Below, piece after piece: positions 15,223-24,688 of a stretch of 64,000 nucleotides of DNA. The stretch lies in NCBI GenBank assembly GCA_964388105.1, contig CAYLYQ010000003.1:1-64000 (forward strand). Direction: 5' to 3'. The DNA is from ZC4RG35 sp964388105 (GTDB taxonomy: Bacteria > Actinomycetota > Acidimicrobiia > Spongiisociales > ZC4RG35). The notes beneath the pieces were generated by a model. The model made no database searches. It worked only from the letters and a program-made list of their open reading frames with translations, and was not told where the DNA came from. Both the position numbers and the translations under genes were made by a program. Each line of letters begins with the position of its first letter. Position 1 is the first letter of the stretch.

Positions 15223-16825
15223 GGATGTCCCTGACGACGAACAGATAGAGGGGAACCGCCGAGATCGCGACCAACGCCAGGGCGGCAAAGCTGGCCTGAC
15301 TGTAGAAGACCTCGTTGGTTGCGCTCCAAACCCGGACCGGCAAGGTGTCGAAGCCGGTGGGACGCAACAGGAGCGTGGCAGGGAGTTCCTTCATTACGGA
15401 GAGGAAGACGAGGGCTGCCCCCGCCAGCGCGGAGCGGCGCATGATCGGGATCGTCACCCTGCGCAAGGTGGCCCACTGACCGACGCCGAGGCTCCTCGAC
15501 ACCTCCTCCAGGCCCGGCCCGACCCTGCGGAGGCCGCTCTCCACCGCCGCCAGGGCCTGCGGGAGGAACATGGCGAGGTAGGCCACGACGAGCAGCATCG
15601 TGGTCTGATAGACCGGTCGGACGTAGCGCACGGTCAGCACCAGGAAGGCGAGGCCGATGGCAAGATGAGGGAGGGAGTAGGTCAGCCATGGGATCGCCTC
15701 GAGCGCCCTCGTCACGCGGCTCCTGTGGCGGCTCGCCAGGACCGCCAGCGGAACCGCGGCGGCACCGATCACCACAGCGGCGACCGCGGAGATCCCGACC
15801 GACCGAAGAGAGTGAGGCACGATCCCCAGCAAGGAGCTGCCCTCTCCGATACCCCGAATCAACCACCAGATGAGCGTGGACAGTGGAAGCACGAGGGCGA
15901 GCGCGGCGAGCAGACCCAGGAACCCGTGGGCGGCGACCCGCTGGCCTGTGGTCAGCGTCTGCAACGCGACGCGTCGCGCCGGTCGATTGGTGTGAAGTGA
16001 TGCCCGGCCTCGGGCCCACTGCTGGAGGACGACCAGCACCAGTGCGCCGATGGAGAGGACGCCGGCGAGGAACAGCGCCGGCCCGGGGTCGATCCTCCCG
16101 GCGAATTGGGTGTAGATGGTGCGGGTGAAGGTGTCGAAGCGAAGCATCGAGACGGCGCCGAACTCGGCCACGACGTAGAGGGCGACGAGGAGACCGCTCG
16201 ACGCCAGCGCAGGCCGGAGTTGGGGGATGACAACCGTGCGGATCACACGCCAGCGACTGGCTCCCAACCCTCGCGCCACGTCTTCGAGGGCGGGGTCGAG
16301 ACGCCGGAGCACCGGCACCGCGAGCAGGTGGATGAACGAGAAGTTCCACAGGCTCAGCGCCGCCCATGCCGCCCAGAAACCCTGGAAGACCGGGAGGCCT
16401 GGGAGGCCGAAGCGCTCCAAGAGGAGGGTGATCGTCCCGCCGTTCCCGGACGCGGACAGCATCGCGAGGGCTCCCACGTAGGAGGGGATGACCAGCGGAA
16501 GGGTCATGAGAGTGGACCACAGGCGGGATCCTCCGAGGTCGGTCCGGGTGGTCAGCCAGGCGGTGGTGACACCGACGACGAGGGTGGTGGCGGTGACCGC
16601 CACGGTCAGAAGCGCCGTGTTCCCGGCCAGCTCGGCCAGCCGCGCCGCGGTGAAGCCCCCAGCGTTGAACCCCCCGGGCCGGAACACCGCCCAGAGGAGG
16701 TAGGCGACGGGAATGGCGGCCGGCACCACCACAGCGGCCCCGGCCACCCATAGGATGGTCGGGGCCGGGGTCGGCCGCCTCTCGATCGAAGCCGGGGACG
16801 CCGCTCTTTCGGCTAGTTCCAGCAC
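15215..16825 (-). CDS. fbpB: Ferric iron ABC transporter permease (FbpB-like, two fused permease domains)
   Basis: 536 residues with about twelve membrane segments, a duplicated binding-protein-dependent permease. The two cytoplasmic EAA-type loops are EDVARGLGASRWRVIRTV and EEVSRSLGVGQWATLRRVTI, each contacting one ATPase. Fused tandem permeases are standard for FbpB/SfuB. Start is GTG 16825. It lies between the binding-protein gene (18 bases upstream) and fbpC. Confidence 0.88.
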   Translation of the reverse strand: MLELAERAASPASIERRPTPAPTILWVAGAAVVVPAAIPVAYLLWAVFRPGGFNAGGFTAARLAELAGNTALLTVAVTATTLVVGVTTAWLTTRTDLGGSRLWSTLMTLPLVIPSYVGALAMLSASGNGGTITLLLERFGLPGLPVFQGFWAAWAALSLWNFSFIHLLAVPVLRRLDPALEDVARGLGASRWRVIRTVVIPQLRPALASSGLLVALYVVAEFGAVSMLRFDTFTRTIYTQFAGRIDPGPALFLAGVLSIGALVLVVLQQWARGRASLHTNRPARRVALQTLTTGQRVAAHGFLGLLAALALVLPLSTLIWWLIRGIGEGSSLLGIVPHSLRSVGISAVAAVVIGAAAVPLAVLASRHRSRVTRALEAIPWLTYSLPHLAIGLAFLVLTVRYVRPVYQTTMLLVVAYLAMFLPQALAAVESGLRRVGPGLEEVSRSLGVGQWATLRRVTIPIMRRSALAGAALVFLSVMKELPATLLLRPTGFDTLPVRVWSATNEVFYSQASFAALALVAISAVPLYLFVVRDIHD

Positions 16826-16843
16826 CGCGGAGGCCTCACGCCG

Positions 16844-17881
16844 TCAACTCAAGCCCGACTGAGCGATCAGGTCCACTGCGCTCTCGAGGTGGTCGGCAAG
16901 ATCGGAGAGGTTGATGTCCGGCCCCTCGAGCTCGGACAACGGCCTCTGCCCTGCCGGGGTCGGGGCCCCGGCGATCAGGCCGTATTCGTGGAGGTTCTCC
17001 GCGAAGTGCTCCTGGGCGTCCTCGGCGAGCAGATAGCGGATGAACTCGAGCGCCGTCTCTTGGTGGTCCGAAGCGGAGAGAACGCCCACGCCGGTTGCCG
17101 CCACCAGCGCACCTGGATCCCCTGCCTCGAAGAAGTGGTTGACGGCCTTCGCTGAGCCCTGATCGGCCAAGAGCTGGAGCAGGTAGTAGTGGTTTACGAG
17201 CCCGGCGTCGAGGTCCCCCGCGTTCACGGCCTGGAGGATGGCGCCGTTACCGGAGAAGATCTGGACGTCGTTGTCGACCATCCCTTCGAGCCACTGACGC
17301 GTGGCGTCCGGTCCTTCGACGAGCTCCATGGCGGAGACGAACGCGATGAAGGAGGCGTTGGTCGGCGCCACGCCGATGCGGCCCTTCCACTTGGGGTCGG
17401 TCAGCTCGTGCACGCTCTGGGGCAGTTCGGCTTCCGCCACGAGGTCGGGGTTGTAGACGAGGACCCGGCTCCGGCCGGTCACCCCCACCCACCGACCGTC
17501 GGCGTCTCGATAGCGGGGGTCGACGAGCGACAGTATGTCCTCGGGGAGGGTGGCGAGCAGACCCTCGTCGCCGATCGCCCCGATCCAGGCGGGGTCTTGG
17601 GCCCAGAAGATGTCGGCGTCGGTGGTCTCGCCCTCATTGAGGATCGTCGTGGCGAGGTCGGAGGTCCCGTCGCCATACCGGACGCGGACATCGACACCAG
17701 TGGCCTGTTCGAAGGCTTCGATGACCGGAGTGATGAAGTTCTCGTTGCGGCCCGAGTAGATGGTCAACTCGCCGGGCTCGTCGGGCACCGTCGTGTCGTT
17801 GGAACTTTCGGCGCATGCGGCAAGGCCGAGCGTCAGGGCCAGGCCGAAAAACAGGATCCTCGATTTGGTCGTTCTGATCAT
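16844..17881 (-). CDS. fbpA: Ferric iron ABC transporter substrate-binding lipoprotein (FbpA-like)
   Basis: 345 residues from ATG 17881, giving a clean lipoprotein signal (MIRTTKSRILFFGLALTLGL, lipobox LAAC). An upstream GTG at 17902 would add seven residues but falls inside an inverted repeat. Class II binding protein: ELTIYSGRNENFITPVIEAF at the start, DIFWAQDPAWIGAIG in the middle, and NHYYLLQL, whose adjacent tyrosines correspond to the Fe3+ ligands of FbpA. It would bind free ferric ion outside the membrane. Confidence 0.87.
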   Translation of the reverse strand: MIRTTKSRILFFGLALTLGLAACAESSNDTTVPDEPGELTIYSGRNENFITPVIEAFEQATGVDVRVRYGDGTSDLATTILNEGETTDADIFWAQDPAWIGAIGDEGLLATLPEDILSLVDPRYRDADGRWVGVTGRSRVLVYNPDLVAEAELPQSVHELTDPKWKGRIGVAPTNASFIAFVSAMELVEGPDATRQWLEGMVDNDVQIFSGNGAILQAVNAGDLDAGLVNHYYLLQLLADQGSAKAVNHFFEAGDPGALVAATGVGVLSASDHQETALEFIRYLLAEDAQEHFAENLHEYGLIAGAPTPAGQRPLSELEGPDINLSDLADHLESAVDLIAQSGLS

Positions 17882-17899
17882 TTTGCGAAACCTACTTAA

Positions 17900-17915
17900 C
17901 ACTACGCCGGTAGTG
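17900..17915. promoter_or_regulatory. Inverted repeat upstream of the fbp operon
   Basis: CACTAC, GCCG, GTAGTG form a perfect 6-4-6 inverted repeat 19 bases upstream of the fbpA ATG and 45 bases upstream of the divergent DUF167 gene. It fits neither the Fur/Zur pattern nor the IdeR/DtxR consensus well. An operator for the iron importer is plausible but untested. Confidence 0.45.
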
Positions 17916-17959
17916 CAAATACGGAAATGGCCCTCCCACGGCCCCTACAGTTGCGACCG

Positions 17960-18259
17960 ATGACCTGGGTGAACGACACCGACGGGGGTGCCGAGATTCG
18001 CGTCCACGTGCAACCCGGGGCCAGAAGATCCGAGGTGCGAGGGTTCCATGACGACGCCCTCAAGATTGCGGTCCGCGAGAAGGCGACGGACGGAGCTGCC
18101 AATCGCGCGGTTTGCTCCTTGCTCTCGGCCCTCTTGGGGGTGGCGAAGTCCGACGTGGAGATCCTGTCGGGGCACAGATCGCGCCGGAAGCGGGTGCGGG
18201 TCGCCGGGATGAAGGGGCACGAGATCGCGACCCGGGTGGCATCCCTGCCGTCGGGCTGA
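17960..18259 (+). CDS. DUF167 family protein (YggU-like)
   Basis: 99 residues from ATG 17960. The family's core is clear: GAEIRVHVQPGARRSEVRGF, LKIAVREKATDGAANRAVCS and SGHRSRRKRVRVAG. The small alpha/beta fold is widespread but its function is unknown. TACAGT ends 8 bases before the ATG, so the mRNA may be leaderless. It is divergent from fbpA. Confidence 0.85.
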   Translation: MTWVNDTDGGAEIRVHVQPGARRSEVRGFHDDALKIAVREKATDGAANRAVCSLLSALLGVAKSDVEILSGHRSRRKRVRVAGMKGHEIATRVASLPSG

Positions 18260-18367
18260 CACTCTCGGCACCTTTGCGGGCTCTACCCCGTCGGCCCGTG
18301 GTTACACTCCCCCGCGTCGGCTGGGGCTCTGCCACGGCCGCAAGCCAAAATGGAGGAAAAGGAATAT

Positions 18368-19687
18368 ATGAGTCGCAAGTCATGGAGATCGCGACACCTG
18401 CTCATCCTGACCGTCGTGCTCGCCTTCATCGTTGCCGCCTGTGGTGACGACGGTGGAAGCGGGAGCGACGACTTCGCGGATGACGCACTTGGTGTCTGGG
18501 AGATCGCCGAGGGCGAGCAGATCCAGATCAGGGCACTTCAGTCCCAGACTGGTGACGCCGGCCCCCTCGGAATCGACCAGATCCGCGGTATGGAACTGGC
18601 TGTCGAGGACTTCGGGGAGATCCACGGGTTCACAGTCAACACCGGGACCGCAGAGGACGAGCTGTGCTCGGCTGAAGGCGGACAGTCCGGTTCACAGGCC
18701 ATCGTGGCCCAGGAGAACGTGATCGCCGTCATCGGCACCACCTGCTCGGGTGCGGCTCGCGCCGCCATGCCGGTCATCACCGGCGCCAACATGGTGATGT
18801 TCTCCGGGTCGAACACGGCCCCCGACCTCACCTCGGACATGCAGGGCAATGCCGGCGAGAACCAGTACGACGGGTACTACCGAACCGCTCACAACGACCT
18901 GTTCCAGGGCGCTGCGGTCGCCGACTACGTGTTCAACACGCTCGGCAAGACCAAGGCCGTGGGCATCCACGACGGTGACCCGTACACCTCGGGCCTCGTC
19001 GCCGCGTTCAAGAACGCGTTCGAGTACCTGGGCGGAGAGGAAGTGTTCGTGACGGCCACCACCGGCCAGCAGGGTCAGAACCAGACCTCCCTGCTCACCG
19101 AGGTCGCCTCGCACTCCCCGGAAGTCGTGTTCTTCCCGATCTTCCCGCAGACCGGCGGGCCGGAGATCATCCAGCAGAAAGACGGCGTTGCCGGGCTCGA
19201 GGATGTCATCTGGATCGGCGCCGACGGCCTGTGGGTCAACGGGTTCATCACGATCCCGGAGTCCGTGGGGATGTACTTCTCCGGTCCGGACCTCGACTTC
19301 GGTAGCAACACCAGCGTCACGGGCAAGACCTACACCCAGATGGTCGAGGCCTACGTCGCTGAGTACGGTGAGGACCCGCCCGCTCCGTTCCACGCCCACA
19401 CCTACGACGCCACGGCCCTCGTGCTGACGGCGATCCAGGAGGTCGGCATCGTCGGAGACGACGGCACCCTTCGCATCGGCAAGCAGGCCCTGCGCGATTA
19501 CCTCAACGAAGTCGCCGACTTCGACGGGCTCATCGGCAAGATCACCTGCGACGAGTTCGGTGACTGTGGTAGCCAGAGGATCCAGATCGCCTCGCACGAG
19601 GACGGGTCTGTGACCAACATCGCCGAGATGGAAGTCGTCGCTCAGTACGCGCGCGCCGACCTGATCGACATGATCACCGGCGGCTGA
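18368..19687 (+). CDS. Branched-chain amino acid-type ABC transporter substrate-binding lipoprotein (importer A)
   Basis: 439 residues from ATG 18368, preceded by GGAGGAAAAGGA. Lipoprotein signal ends in IVAAC, then a GDDGGSGSDD acidic/glycine linker. Peripla_BP_6-like fold: QIRALQSQTGDAGPLGIDQI, VIAVIGTTCSGAARAAMPVI, TKAVGIHDGDPYTSG and PAPFHAHTYDATALVLTAI are typical LivK-type landmarks. The ligand could be an amino acid, amide, urea or carboxylate. It heads importer A but is separated from the permease genes by a strong hairpin terminator, which may let the binding protein be made in excess. Confidence 0.87.
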   Translation: MSRKSWRSRHLLILTVVLAFIVAACGDDGGSGSDDFADDALGVWEIAEGEQIQIRALQSQTGDAGPLGIDQIRGMELAVEDFGEIHGFTVNTGTAEDELCSAEGGQSGSQAIVAQENVIAVIGTTCSGAARAAMPVITGANMVMFSGSNTAPDLTSDMQGNAGENQYDGYYRTAHNDLFQGAAVADYVFNTLGKTKAVGIHDGDPYTSGLVAAFKNAFEYLGGEEVFVTATTGQQGQNQTSLLTEVASHSPEVVFFPIFPQTGGPEIIQQKDGVAGLEDVIWIGADGLWVNGFITIPESVGMYFSGPDLDFGSNTSVTGKTYTQMVEAYVAEYGEDPPAPFHAHTYDATALVLTAIQEVGIVGDDGTLRIGKQALRDYLNEVADFDGLIGKITCDEFGDCGSQRIQIASHEDGSVTNIAEMEVVAQYARADLIDMITGG

Positions 19688-19706
19688 TCACAGCCAGCGG
19701 TTATAG

Positions 19707-19741
19707 GCGAAGGGCCCGGCTCACGCCGGGCCCTTCGCTTT
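19707..19741 (+). terminator. Rho-independent-like terminator after the binding-protein gene
   Basis: A perfect 14-pair stem (GCGAAGGGCCCGGC with GCCGGGCCCTTCGC) around the loop TCAC, followed by TTT. The short T run suggests partial termination, consistent with differential expression of binding protein and permease. Confidence 0.85.
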
Positions 19742-19815
19742 GATCACCCTCTCCGTCAGGCCCTGAGTCGATCCGCTATCGTGCCGCCACCTCCAAGGAG
19801 CGGACTGGAGTTCAC

Positions 19816-21105
19816 TTGGCCACCGAGAGCCTGACAATAGAACAACGGCGTGTCGCCGCCGATCGACCCACTGTCGTCGTCGACGTCTTCATCAACGCCC
19901 TCAAGCTCTTCCTCCTGTTCTTCGCGCTGTGGGCTGTCGTCGGGGCGATCAACCTCCAGGCCCAGGGGAATCTGCTCACCGCCGACGCCTGGCGCGACCT
20001 GATGACCGGCGGGATCGTCCAAGGGGCCATGTACGGCCTCGTCGCCCTCGGCTACTCGATGGTCTACGGCATCCTCGGCTTCATCAACTTCGCCCATGGT
20101 GAAGTCTTCATGGTCGGCATGTTCGGCGCGATGTTCGCCGCCCAGGGCCTGGCCGACGCCGGATTGCTCACCTCGAACTTCCCGTTGGCCCTGGTGATCA
20201 TGGTGCTGGTGGCAATGATCGTCTCGGGGACACTCGCCGTAACCATCGAGAAGGTCGCCTACCGGCCGCTCCGTGGCGCCCCGCGGTTGATCCCTCTCAT
20301 CACCTCGATCGGCGTCTCGTTCTTCCTCCAGTACGCCATCAGCGGGCTCTTTGGCGCCGGCGTCAAGCGCCTTCCCGAGCTCCCTCCAGCGGTGGCGCAG
20401 CGTTACAACGTGGCCGGCCTGCTGCTCAACGGGACCCAGATCCTGGTCTTCGTCGTCACGGCGATCTCGGTCATCGGTCTCTGGTGGTTCGTCACCAGGT
20501 CCAAGACCGGGCGCGCCATGCGCGCCGTGGCCGAGGACAAGGAGATCGCCGCCCTCATGGGGATCAACGTTGATCGCACCGTGGTCGTGACCTTCCTGGT
20601 AGGTGGCGCCATGGCGGGTGTGGCGGCCGCCCTCTGGGCTCTCCTGTTCAAGAACGTGTTCTTCCTCTCCGGCTTTCTCCCCGGCATCAAGGCCTTCACG
20701 GCGGCGGTTCTGGGAGGCATCGGGAACCTGGTCGGTGCTCTGCTCGGCGGAATGACCCTCGGCATCGTCGAGGAGGCCGGCCCCACCCTTCTCACCGCCC
20801 TCCGCTGGCAGATCCCGGACTGGCTGGCGTACGCCATCGGAGTGGCGGCGATCGGCATCGCCGTCTGGGGCCTGATCCGGCTGCGCAAGCGCCTCATCGT
20901 GCAGACGAGCACCAACGTCTCCTTCATCGTGCTCGGCGTGATCTCGGCGGCACTCGCCTTCACCGTCCTCCCCGGCTTCCAGGTGGTCATCCCGGGTGCG
21001 TCCCAGCTCAAGGACGGCATCGCCTTCATCGTCCTCATCGGCGTCCTCATGATCCGGCCCGTCGGTCTCCTTGGTGAGCGCCTGGCTGTGGAGGAGCGAG
21101 GATGA
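19816..21105 (+). CDS. livH: Branched-chain amino acid-type ABC permease LivH (importer A), enlarged
   Basis: 429 residues, against about 290-300 for LivH. Start TTG 19816 has GGAG 5 bases upstream. The LivH core is clear: GGIVQGAMYGLVALGYSMVY, GFINFAHGEVFMVGMF, RAMRAVAEDKEIAALMGINV and AVLGGIGNLVGALLGGMTLG. Extra material is an N-terminal segment with one hydrophobic helix (residues about 1-55) and an insertion with about two helices before the usual C-terminal KDGIAFIVLIGVLMIRPVGL. It overlaps livM by 4 bases. Confidence 0.88.
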   Translation: MATESLTIEQRRVAADRPTVVVDVFINALKLFLLFFALWAVVGAINLQAQGNLLTADAWRDLMTGGIVQGAMYGLVALGYSMVYGILGFINFAHGEVFMVGMFGAMFAAQGLADAGLLTSNFPLALVIMVLVAMIVSGTLAVTIEKVAYRPLRGAPRLIPLITSIGVSFFLQYAISGLFGAGVKRLPELPPAVAQRYNVAGLLLNGTQILVFVVTAISVIGLWWFVTRSKTGRAMRAVAEDKEIAALMGINVDRTVVVTFLVGGAMAGVAAALWALLFKNVFFLSGFLPGIKAFTAAVLGGIGNLVGALLGGMTLGIVEEAGPTLLTALRWQIPDWLAYAIGVAAIGIAVWGLIRLRKRLIVQTSTNVSFIVLGVISAALAFTVLPGFQVVIPGASQLKDGIAFIVLIGVLMIRPVGLLGERLAVEERG

Positions 21106-23075
21106 CGGCGCGCACCGGTCTGGATCGTCGCTGGGTGATCCGTCAGGGATTGATCGGCGGCATCACCCTCATGTTCATCGTCGCCGTCGGCATGTTCGAG
21201 GTGTTCGACAGTCGCAAGATCATCGACCCCTTCTTCTCCGCCGGTTACGCGCTCATCCTGTGGGTCCCGATCCTCATGGGATTCCGCGCCGTCCACAGGC
21301 CGATGCCCGACGGAGTGGAGCGCCCCCCAGCCGGACGGGGCGACATCCTCACCGGCGCCATGGCCGGGGCCCTGACCGGATTGATGCTCGGGTTGATGGT
21401 GGTCCTCGTCGCGGTCAAGCCGGACCTCCGCGACACATTCCGCTACCTGTCGCCGGCCATGGTCGAAAAGTTCTCCTACGGCGTCGGCCATTGGTTCGGG
21501 CTCGGGGTCCTCACGGTGGGCGGCGGCCTCCTCGGCGCGCTGGGCGGCGCCCTGGAGATGATGCCGAAACGCCTCAAGCAAGGCGCGGCGACCGCCCTCA
21601 TCACCGTCATCGGCCTCAACTTCGCCGAGCTGGTCGTCGGTGACATCCTTCGGTCGGTCGGGCTTCGCTCGGTGGACCAGTTCATCTACTCGTCCTCCCG
21701 GGGCCTCAACCCCCTCGCCGCCGTGATCCTCGCCGCGGTGGCAATCGCCGCCAGATTCGGCCTCAAGGGACGGACGACCGGCTTGCGATCCAGGCTGGAG
21801 GCGGCGCGTGACAGCGGCAAGCGCCGCTGGTACTTCATCGGAGGCCTCGCAGCCCTCGCCGCCGGCGCGTGGCTGCCCAATCTCTTCGGCCTCTACCTGA
21901 ACGAGGTTCTCTCCAATGTCGGCCTATTCATCCTCCTCGGCCTCGGTCTCAACATCGTGGTCGGGTACGCCGGGCTCCTCGACCTCGGCTACGTCGCCTT
22001 CTTCGCCGTCGGCGCCTACACCACGGCCATCCTCACCTCCCCGGCGTCTCCGGCGATCCGCCCGGAGATGGCGTTCTTCGAGGCGCTCCCCTGGGTGCTG
22101 GTGATGGCGGCGATCGCCGGTCTCATCATCGGCACGCCCGTCATTCGCATGCGCGGCGACTACCTGGCCATCGTCACCCTTGGCTTCGGCGAGATCATCC
22201 GCATCGCGTTCCTCTCCGACTGGATGTCACCGGTCACGGGTGGCGCCCAGGGAATCCTCCGCATCGCCTTCTTCCCGGACCAGAGCCGCGGCGGGATCAT
22301 CGTCGAGTGGGGGATCATCCTCGCCTTCGCCGGGATCATCAGCCTCATCGTCGGCCTCCTTCGATGGAGGGCGACCAAGCGTGTCGAGGCCGGCCAGTCG
22401 AGCCGCCTGCCCGCATACTCCAAGCCGACGACGCTGGCGCTCATGGCCGGAGGGGCGGTGGCGGCGATCCTCGGGATCCTCTTCCCCACCTTCGCCACCT
22501 GGACGATCATCGGGATCCACCCGCCGGACATGTTCCGGATCATCCTCGTGTTCGTGGCCATCGCCGCCTTCGTGTCGTGGCGCTTGCGTGACTCCCGGGT
22601 CGGCCGATCCTGGATGGCCGTGCGCGAGGACGAGCAGATCGCCCAATCGATGGGCATCAACATCGTCACGACGAAGCTGCTGGCGTTCGTCATGGGCGCC
22701 ATGCTGGCCTCACTCGGTGGCGCCCTATTGGCCGTGAAACTCGGCACGATCTACCCCCACAGCTTCGAGGTGATCCAGTCCATCATCATCCTCGTCGTCG
22801 TCATCGTGGGCGGCATGGGGAGCATCAAGGGCGTGTTCATCGGCGCCATCGTCCTCATCGGCATCCTCGGCGGACCGACCCAGCCGGGGCTCCTCCGTGA
22901 GTTCGGCGAGTTCAAGCTCCTCATCTACGGCGTGATCCTGGTGTGGATGATGCTGAAGCGGCCCGAAGGCCTCTGGCCGGAGGCCCGGCGCGCCCAGGAG
23001 CTGCATCAGGACGAGATGTCCCAGGACGCATGGCTCAGGACCGAGGACCCGAGCCCCGAGGGGGTGGCGGGCTGA
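21102..23075 (+). CDS. livM: Branched-chain amino acid-type ABC permease LivM (importer A) with long N-terminal membrane extension
   Basis: 657 residues, about twice the usual LivM. The C-terminal part from about residue 265 is a normal LivM (NVGLFILLGLGLNIVVGYAG, RMRGDYLAIVTLGFGEIIRI, AVREDEQIAQSMGINIVTTK, GGMGSIKGVFIGAIVLIGIL), itself lengthened by a loop with an extra helix around residues 430-470. The first ~260 residues hold about six additional hydrophobic segments with no recognised domain. ATGA overlap with livH and TGATG overlap with livG show tight coupling. Confidence 0.87.
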   Translation: MTARTGLDRRWVIRQGLIGGITLMFIVAVGMFEVFDSRKIIDPFFSAGYALILWVPILMGFRAVHRPMPDGVERPPAGRGDILTGAMAGALTGLMLGLMVVLVAVKPDLRDTFRYLSPAMVEKFSYGVGHWFGLGVLTVGGGLLGALGGALEMMPKRLKQGAATALITVIGLNFAELVVGDILRSVGLRSVDQFIYSSSRGLNPLAAVILAAVAIAARFGLKGRTTGLRSRLEAARDSGKRRWYFIGGLAALAAGAWLPNLFGLYLNEVLSNVGLFILLGLGLNIVVGYAGLLDLGYVAFFAVGAYTTAILTSPASPAIRPEMAFFEALPWVLVMAAIAGLIIGTPVIRMRGDYLAIVTLGFGEIIRIAFLSDWMSPVTGGAQGILRIAFFPDQSRGGIIVEWGIILAFAGIISLIVGLLRWRATKRVEAGQSSRLPAYSKPTTLALMAGGAVAAILGILFPTFATWTIIGIHPPDMFRIILVFVAIAAFVSWRLRDSRVGRSWMAVREDEQIAQSMGINIVTTKLLAFVMGAMLASLGGALLAVKLGTIYPHSFEVIQSIIILVVVIVGGMGSIKGVFIGAIVLIGILGGPTQPGLLREFGEFKLLIYGVILVWMMLKRPEGLWPEARRAQELHQDEMSQDAWLRTEDPSPEGVAG

Positions 23076-23863
23076 TGGCGGAGCGCATGCTGGAGACACT
23101 GGCGATGGCCAAGAGGTTCGGGGGCCTCAACGCGCTGAGCGGCGTCGACTTTCACATCGACCGCGGCGAGATCGTCAGCATCATCGGCCCCAACGGCGCG
23201 GGGAAGACCACGTTCTTCAACGCCGTCAGCGGGATGTACCCGCCCGACTCGGGCGATGCCCTCTTCAAGGGTCAGAGCATCTCCGGTCTCAGCCCCGACC
23301 AGATCACCAAGATCGGCATCGCCAGGACCTTCCAGAATGTGCGCCTCTTCCCCAACATGACGGTGCTCGAGAACGTGATGGTCGCCCGCCACTCGCGCAC
23401 CAAGAAGAGCGTGCTCCCCACCCTGTTCCGCTCCCCCGGCTTCCTCGAGGAGGAGGCGGAGATCGAAGAGCGCGCCAAGGAGATCCTCTCCTTCTTCGGG
23501 GGGAGACTGCACGGCTACCGCTGGGAGCAGCCCGCCTTCGTCCTCTCGTACGCCAACCGGCGCCGCCTCGAGATCGCCCGGGCCATGGCGACCGACCCTG
23601 AGCTACTCCTGCTCGACGAGCCGACCGCCGGTATGAACCCAAGGGAGACGCTGGAGCTGAAGGACCTCATCCGGAAGCTCCGTGACGAATGGGGTTTCAC
23701 GATCATCGTCATCGAGCACGACATGCGTGTCGTCCGCGACGTGTCCGACCGCGTGGTGGTCCTGGACCACGGCGTCAAGCTCACCGAGGGCACGTACGAC
23801 GAAGTCTCGACCAACCCCCAGGTGATCGAGGCCTACCTCGGCCAGCAGGCGGAGACGAGCTGA
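23075..23863 (+). CDS. livG: Branched-chain amino acid-type ABC ATPase LivG (importer A)
   Basis: 262 residues from ATG 23075, one base overlapping the livM stop. Walker A GPNGAGKTT, Q-loop RTFQNVRLFPNMTVLENVMV, signature region VLSYANRRRLEIARAMA (the LivG form of LSYGxQR), Walker B LLLLDEPTAGMNP and EHDMRVVRDVSDR with the switch His are present. The signature is slightly diverged (SYANRRR) but that is tolerated in LivG. Works as a heterodimer with LivF. Confidence 0.9.
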   Translation: MAERMLETLAMAKRFGGLNALSGVDFHIDRGEIVSIIGPNGAGKTTFFNAVSGMYPPDSGDALFKGQSISGLSPDQITKIGIARTFQNVRLFPNMTVLENVMVARHSRTKKSVLPTLFRSPGFLEEEAEIEERAKEILSFFGGRLHGYRWEQPAFVLSYANRRRLEIARAMATDPELLLLDEPTAGMNPRETLELKDLIRKLRDEWGFTIIVIEHDMRVVRDVSDRVVVLDHGVKLTEGTYDEVSTNPQVIEAYLGQQAETS

Positions 23864-24594
23864 TGAGCGAAGAACGCACGCCCCTCCTCGCCTTCCGCGA
23901 CGTCGACACCCACTACGGGCCGGTGCAGATCCTGAAGAGCGTCAACCTCGACATCTACCCGGGCGAGATCGTCTGTCTCCTGGGAGGCAACGCCTCCGGC
24001 AAGAGCACGACCCTGAAGACCATCCTGGGCATGGTCATCCCCAGCGCCGGGAAGGTCCTCCTCGACGGTCAGGACGCCACCGAGTGGACCACCAGCCGGC
24101 GTGTCGAGGGCGGCGTCTCGATGGTCCCGGAGAACCGTCGCCTCTTCAAGCGCATGACGGTCAAGGAGAATCTCGAGATCGGGGCCTACCTGCGCAAGGA
24201 CACCGAGAACCTGAGCGACGACTTGGACCGGATCTTCGAGCTGTTCCCCCGGGTCAAGGAGCGTCTCGGCCAGAAGGCGGGAACCCTCTCCGGTGGTGAG
24301 CAGCAGATGGTGGCAGTCGGACGAGCCCTGATGTCGAAGCCCAAGCTCCTCCTGATGGACGAGCCTTCGATGGGATTGGCGCCGATCCTCGTCGCCCAGA
24401 GCTTCGAGATCATCCAACAGATCCATGAGGCGGGCACCGCGGTCTTCGTCGTGGAGCAGAACGCCAACATGGCGCTGTCCATCGCCGACCGGGGCTATGT
24501 CCTCCAGACCGGCCAGATCGTCCTGGCCGACACTGCTGAGGCCTTGCTGGCGAACCCGCAGATGCGCCAGGCGTACCTGGGCGAAGTGTCCTAG
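23863..24594 (+). CDS. livF: Branched-chain amino acid-type ABC ATPase LivF (importer A)
   Basis: 243 residues, starting in the livG stop (TGATG). Walker A here reads GGNASGKST, a LivF-like variant; then MVPENRRLFKRMTVKENLEI, LSGGEQQMVAVGRALM, LLLMDEPSMGLAP and VEQNANMALSIADRGYVL, all typical of LivF. It closes the importer A operon; 94 bases separate it from importer B. Confidence 0.9.
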   Translation: MSEERTPLLAFRDVDTHYGPVQILKSVNLDIYPGEIVCLLGGNASGKSTTLKTILGMVIPSAGKVLLDGQDATEWTTSRRVEGGVSMVPENRRLFKRMTVKENLEIGAYLRKDTENLSDDLDRIFELFPRVKERLGQKAGTLSGGEQQMVAVGRALMSKPKLLLMDEPSMGLAPILVAQSFEIIQQIHEAGTAVFVVEQNANMALSIADRGYVLQTGQIVLADTAEALLANPQMRQAYLGEVS

Positions 24595-24688
24595 CCCCGG
24601 CGAAGGGGACTAATCACCCTGCTCTGGCGAACAATCGCCAAGTCCGCTCGCTACGCTCCCGGTCGCCCGGCAGGGCGAGGAGGAGGAT

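Noticed and set aside
24595..24688. Terminator between importers A and B
   Set aside because: Only a 6-pair hairpin (TGGCGA/TCGCCA at 24625-24640) without T run; read-through into importer B cannot be excluded.
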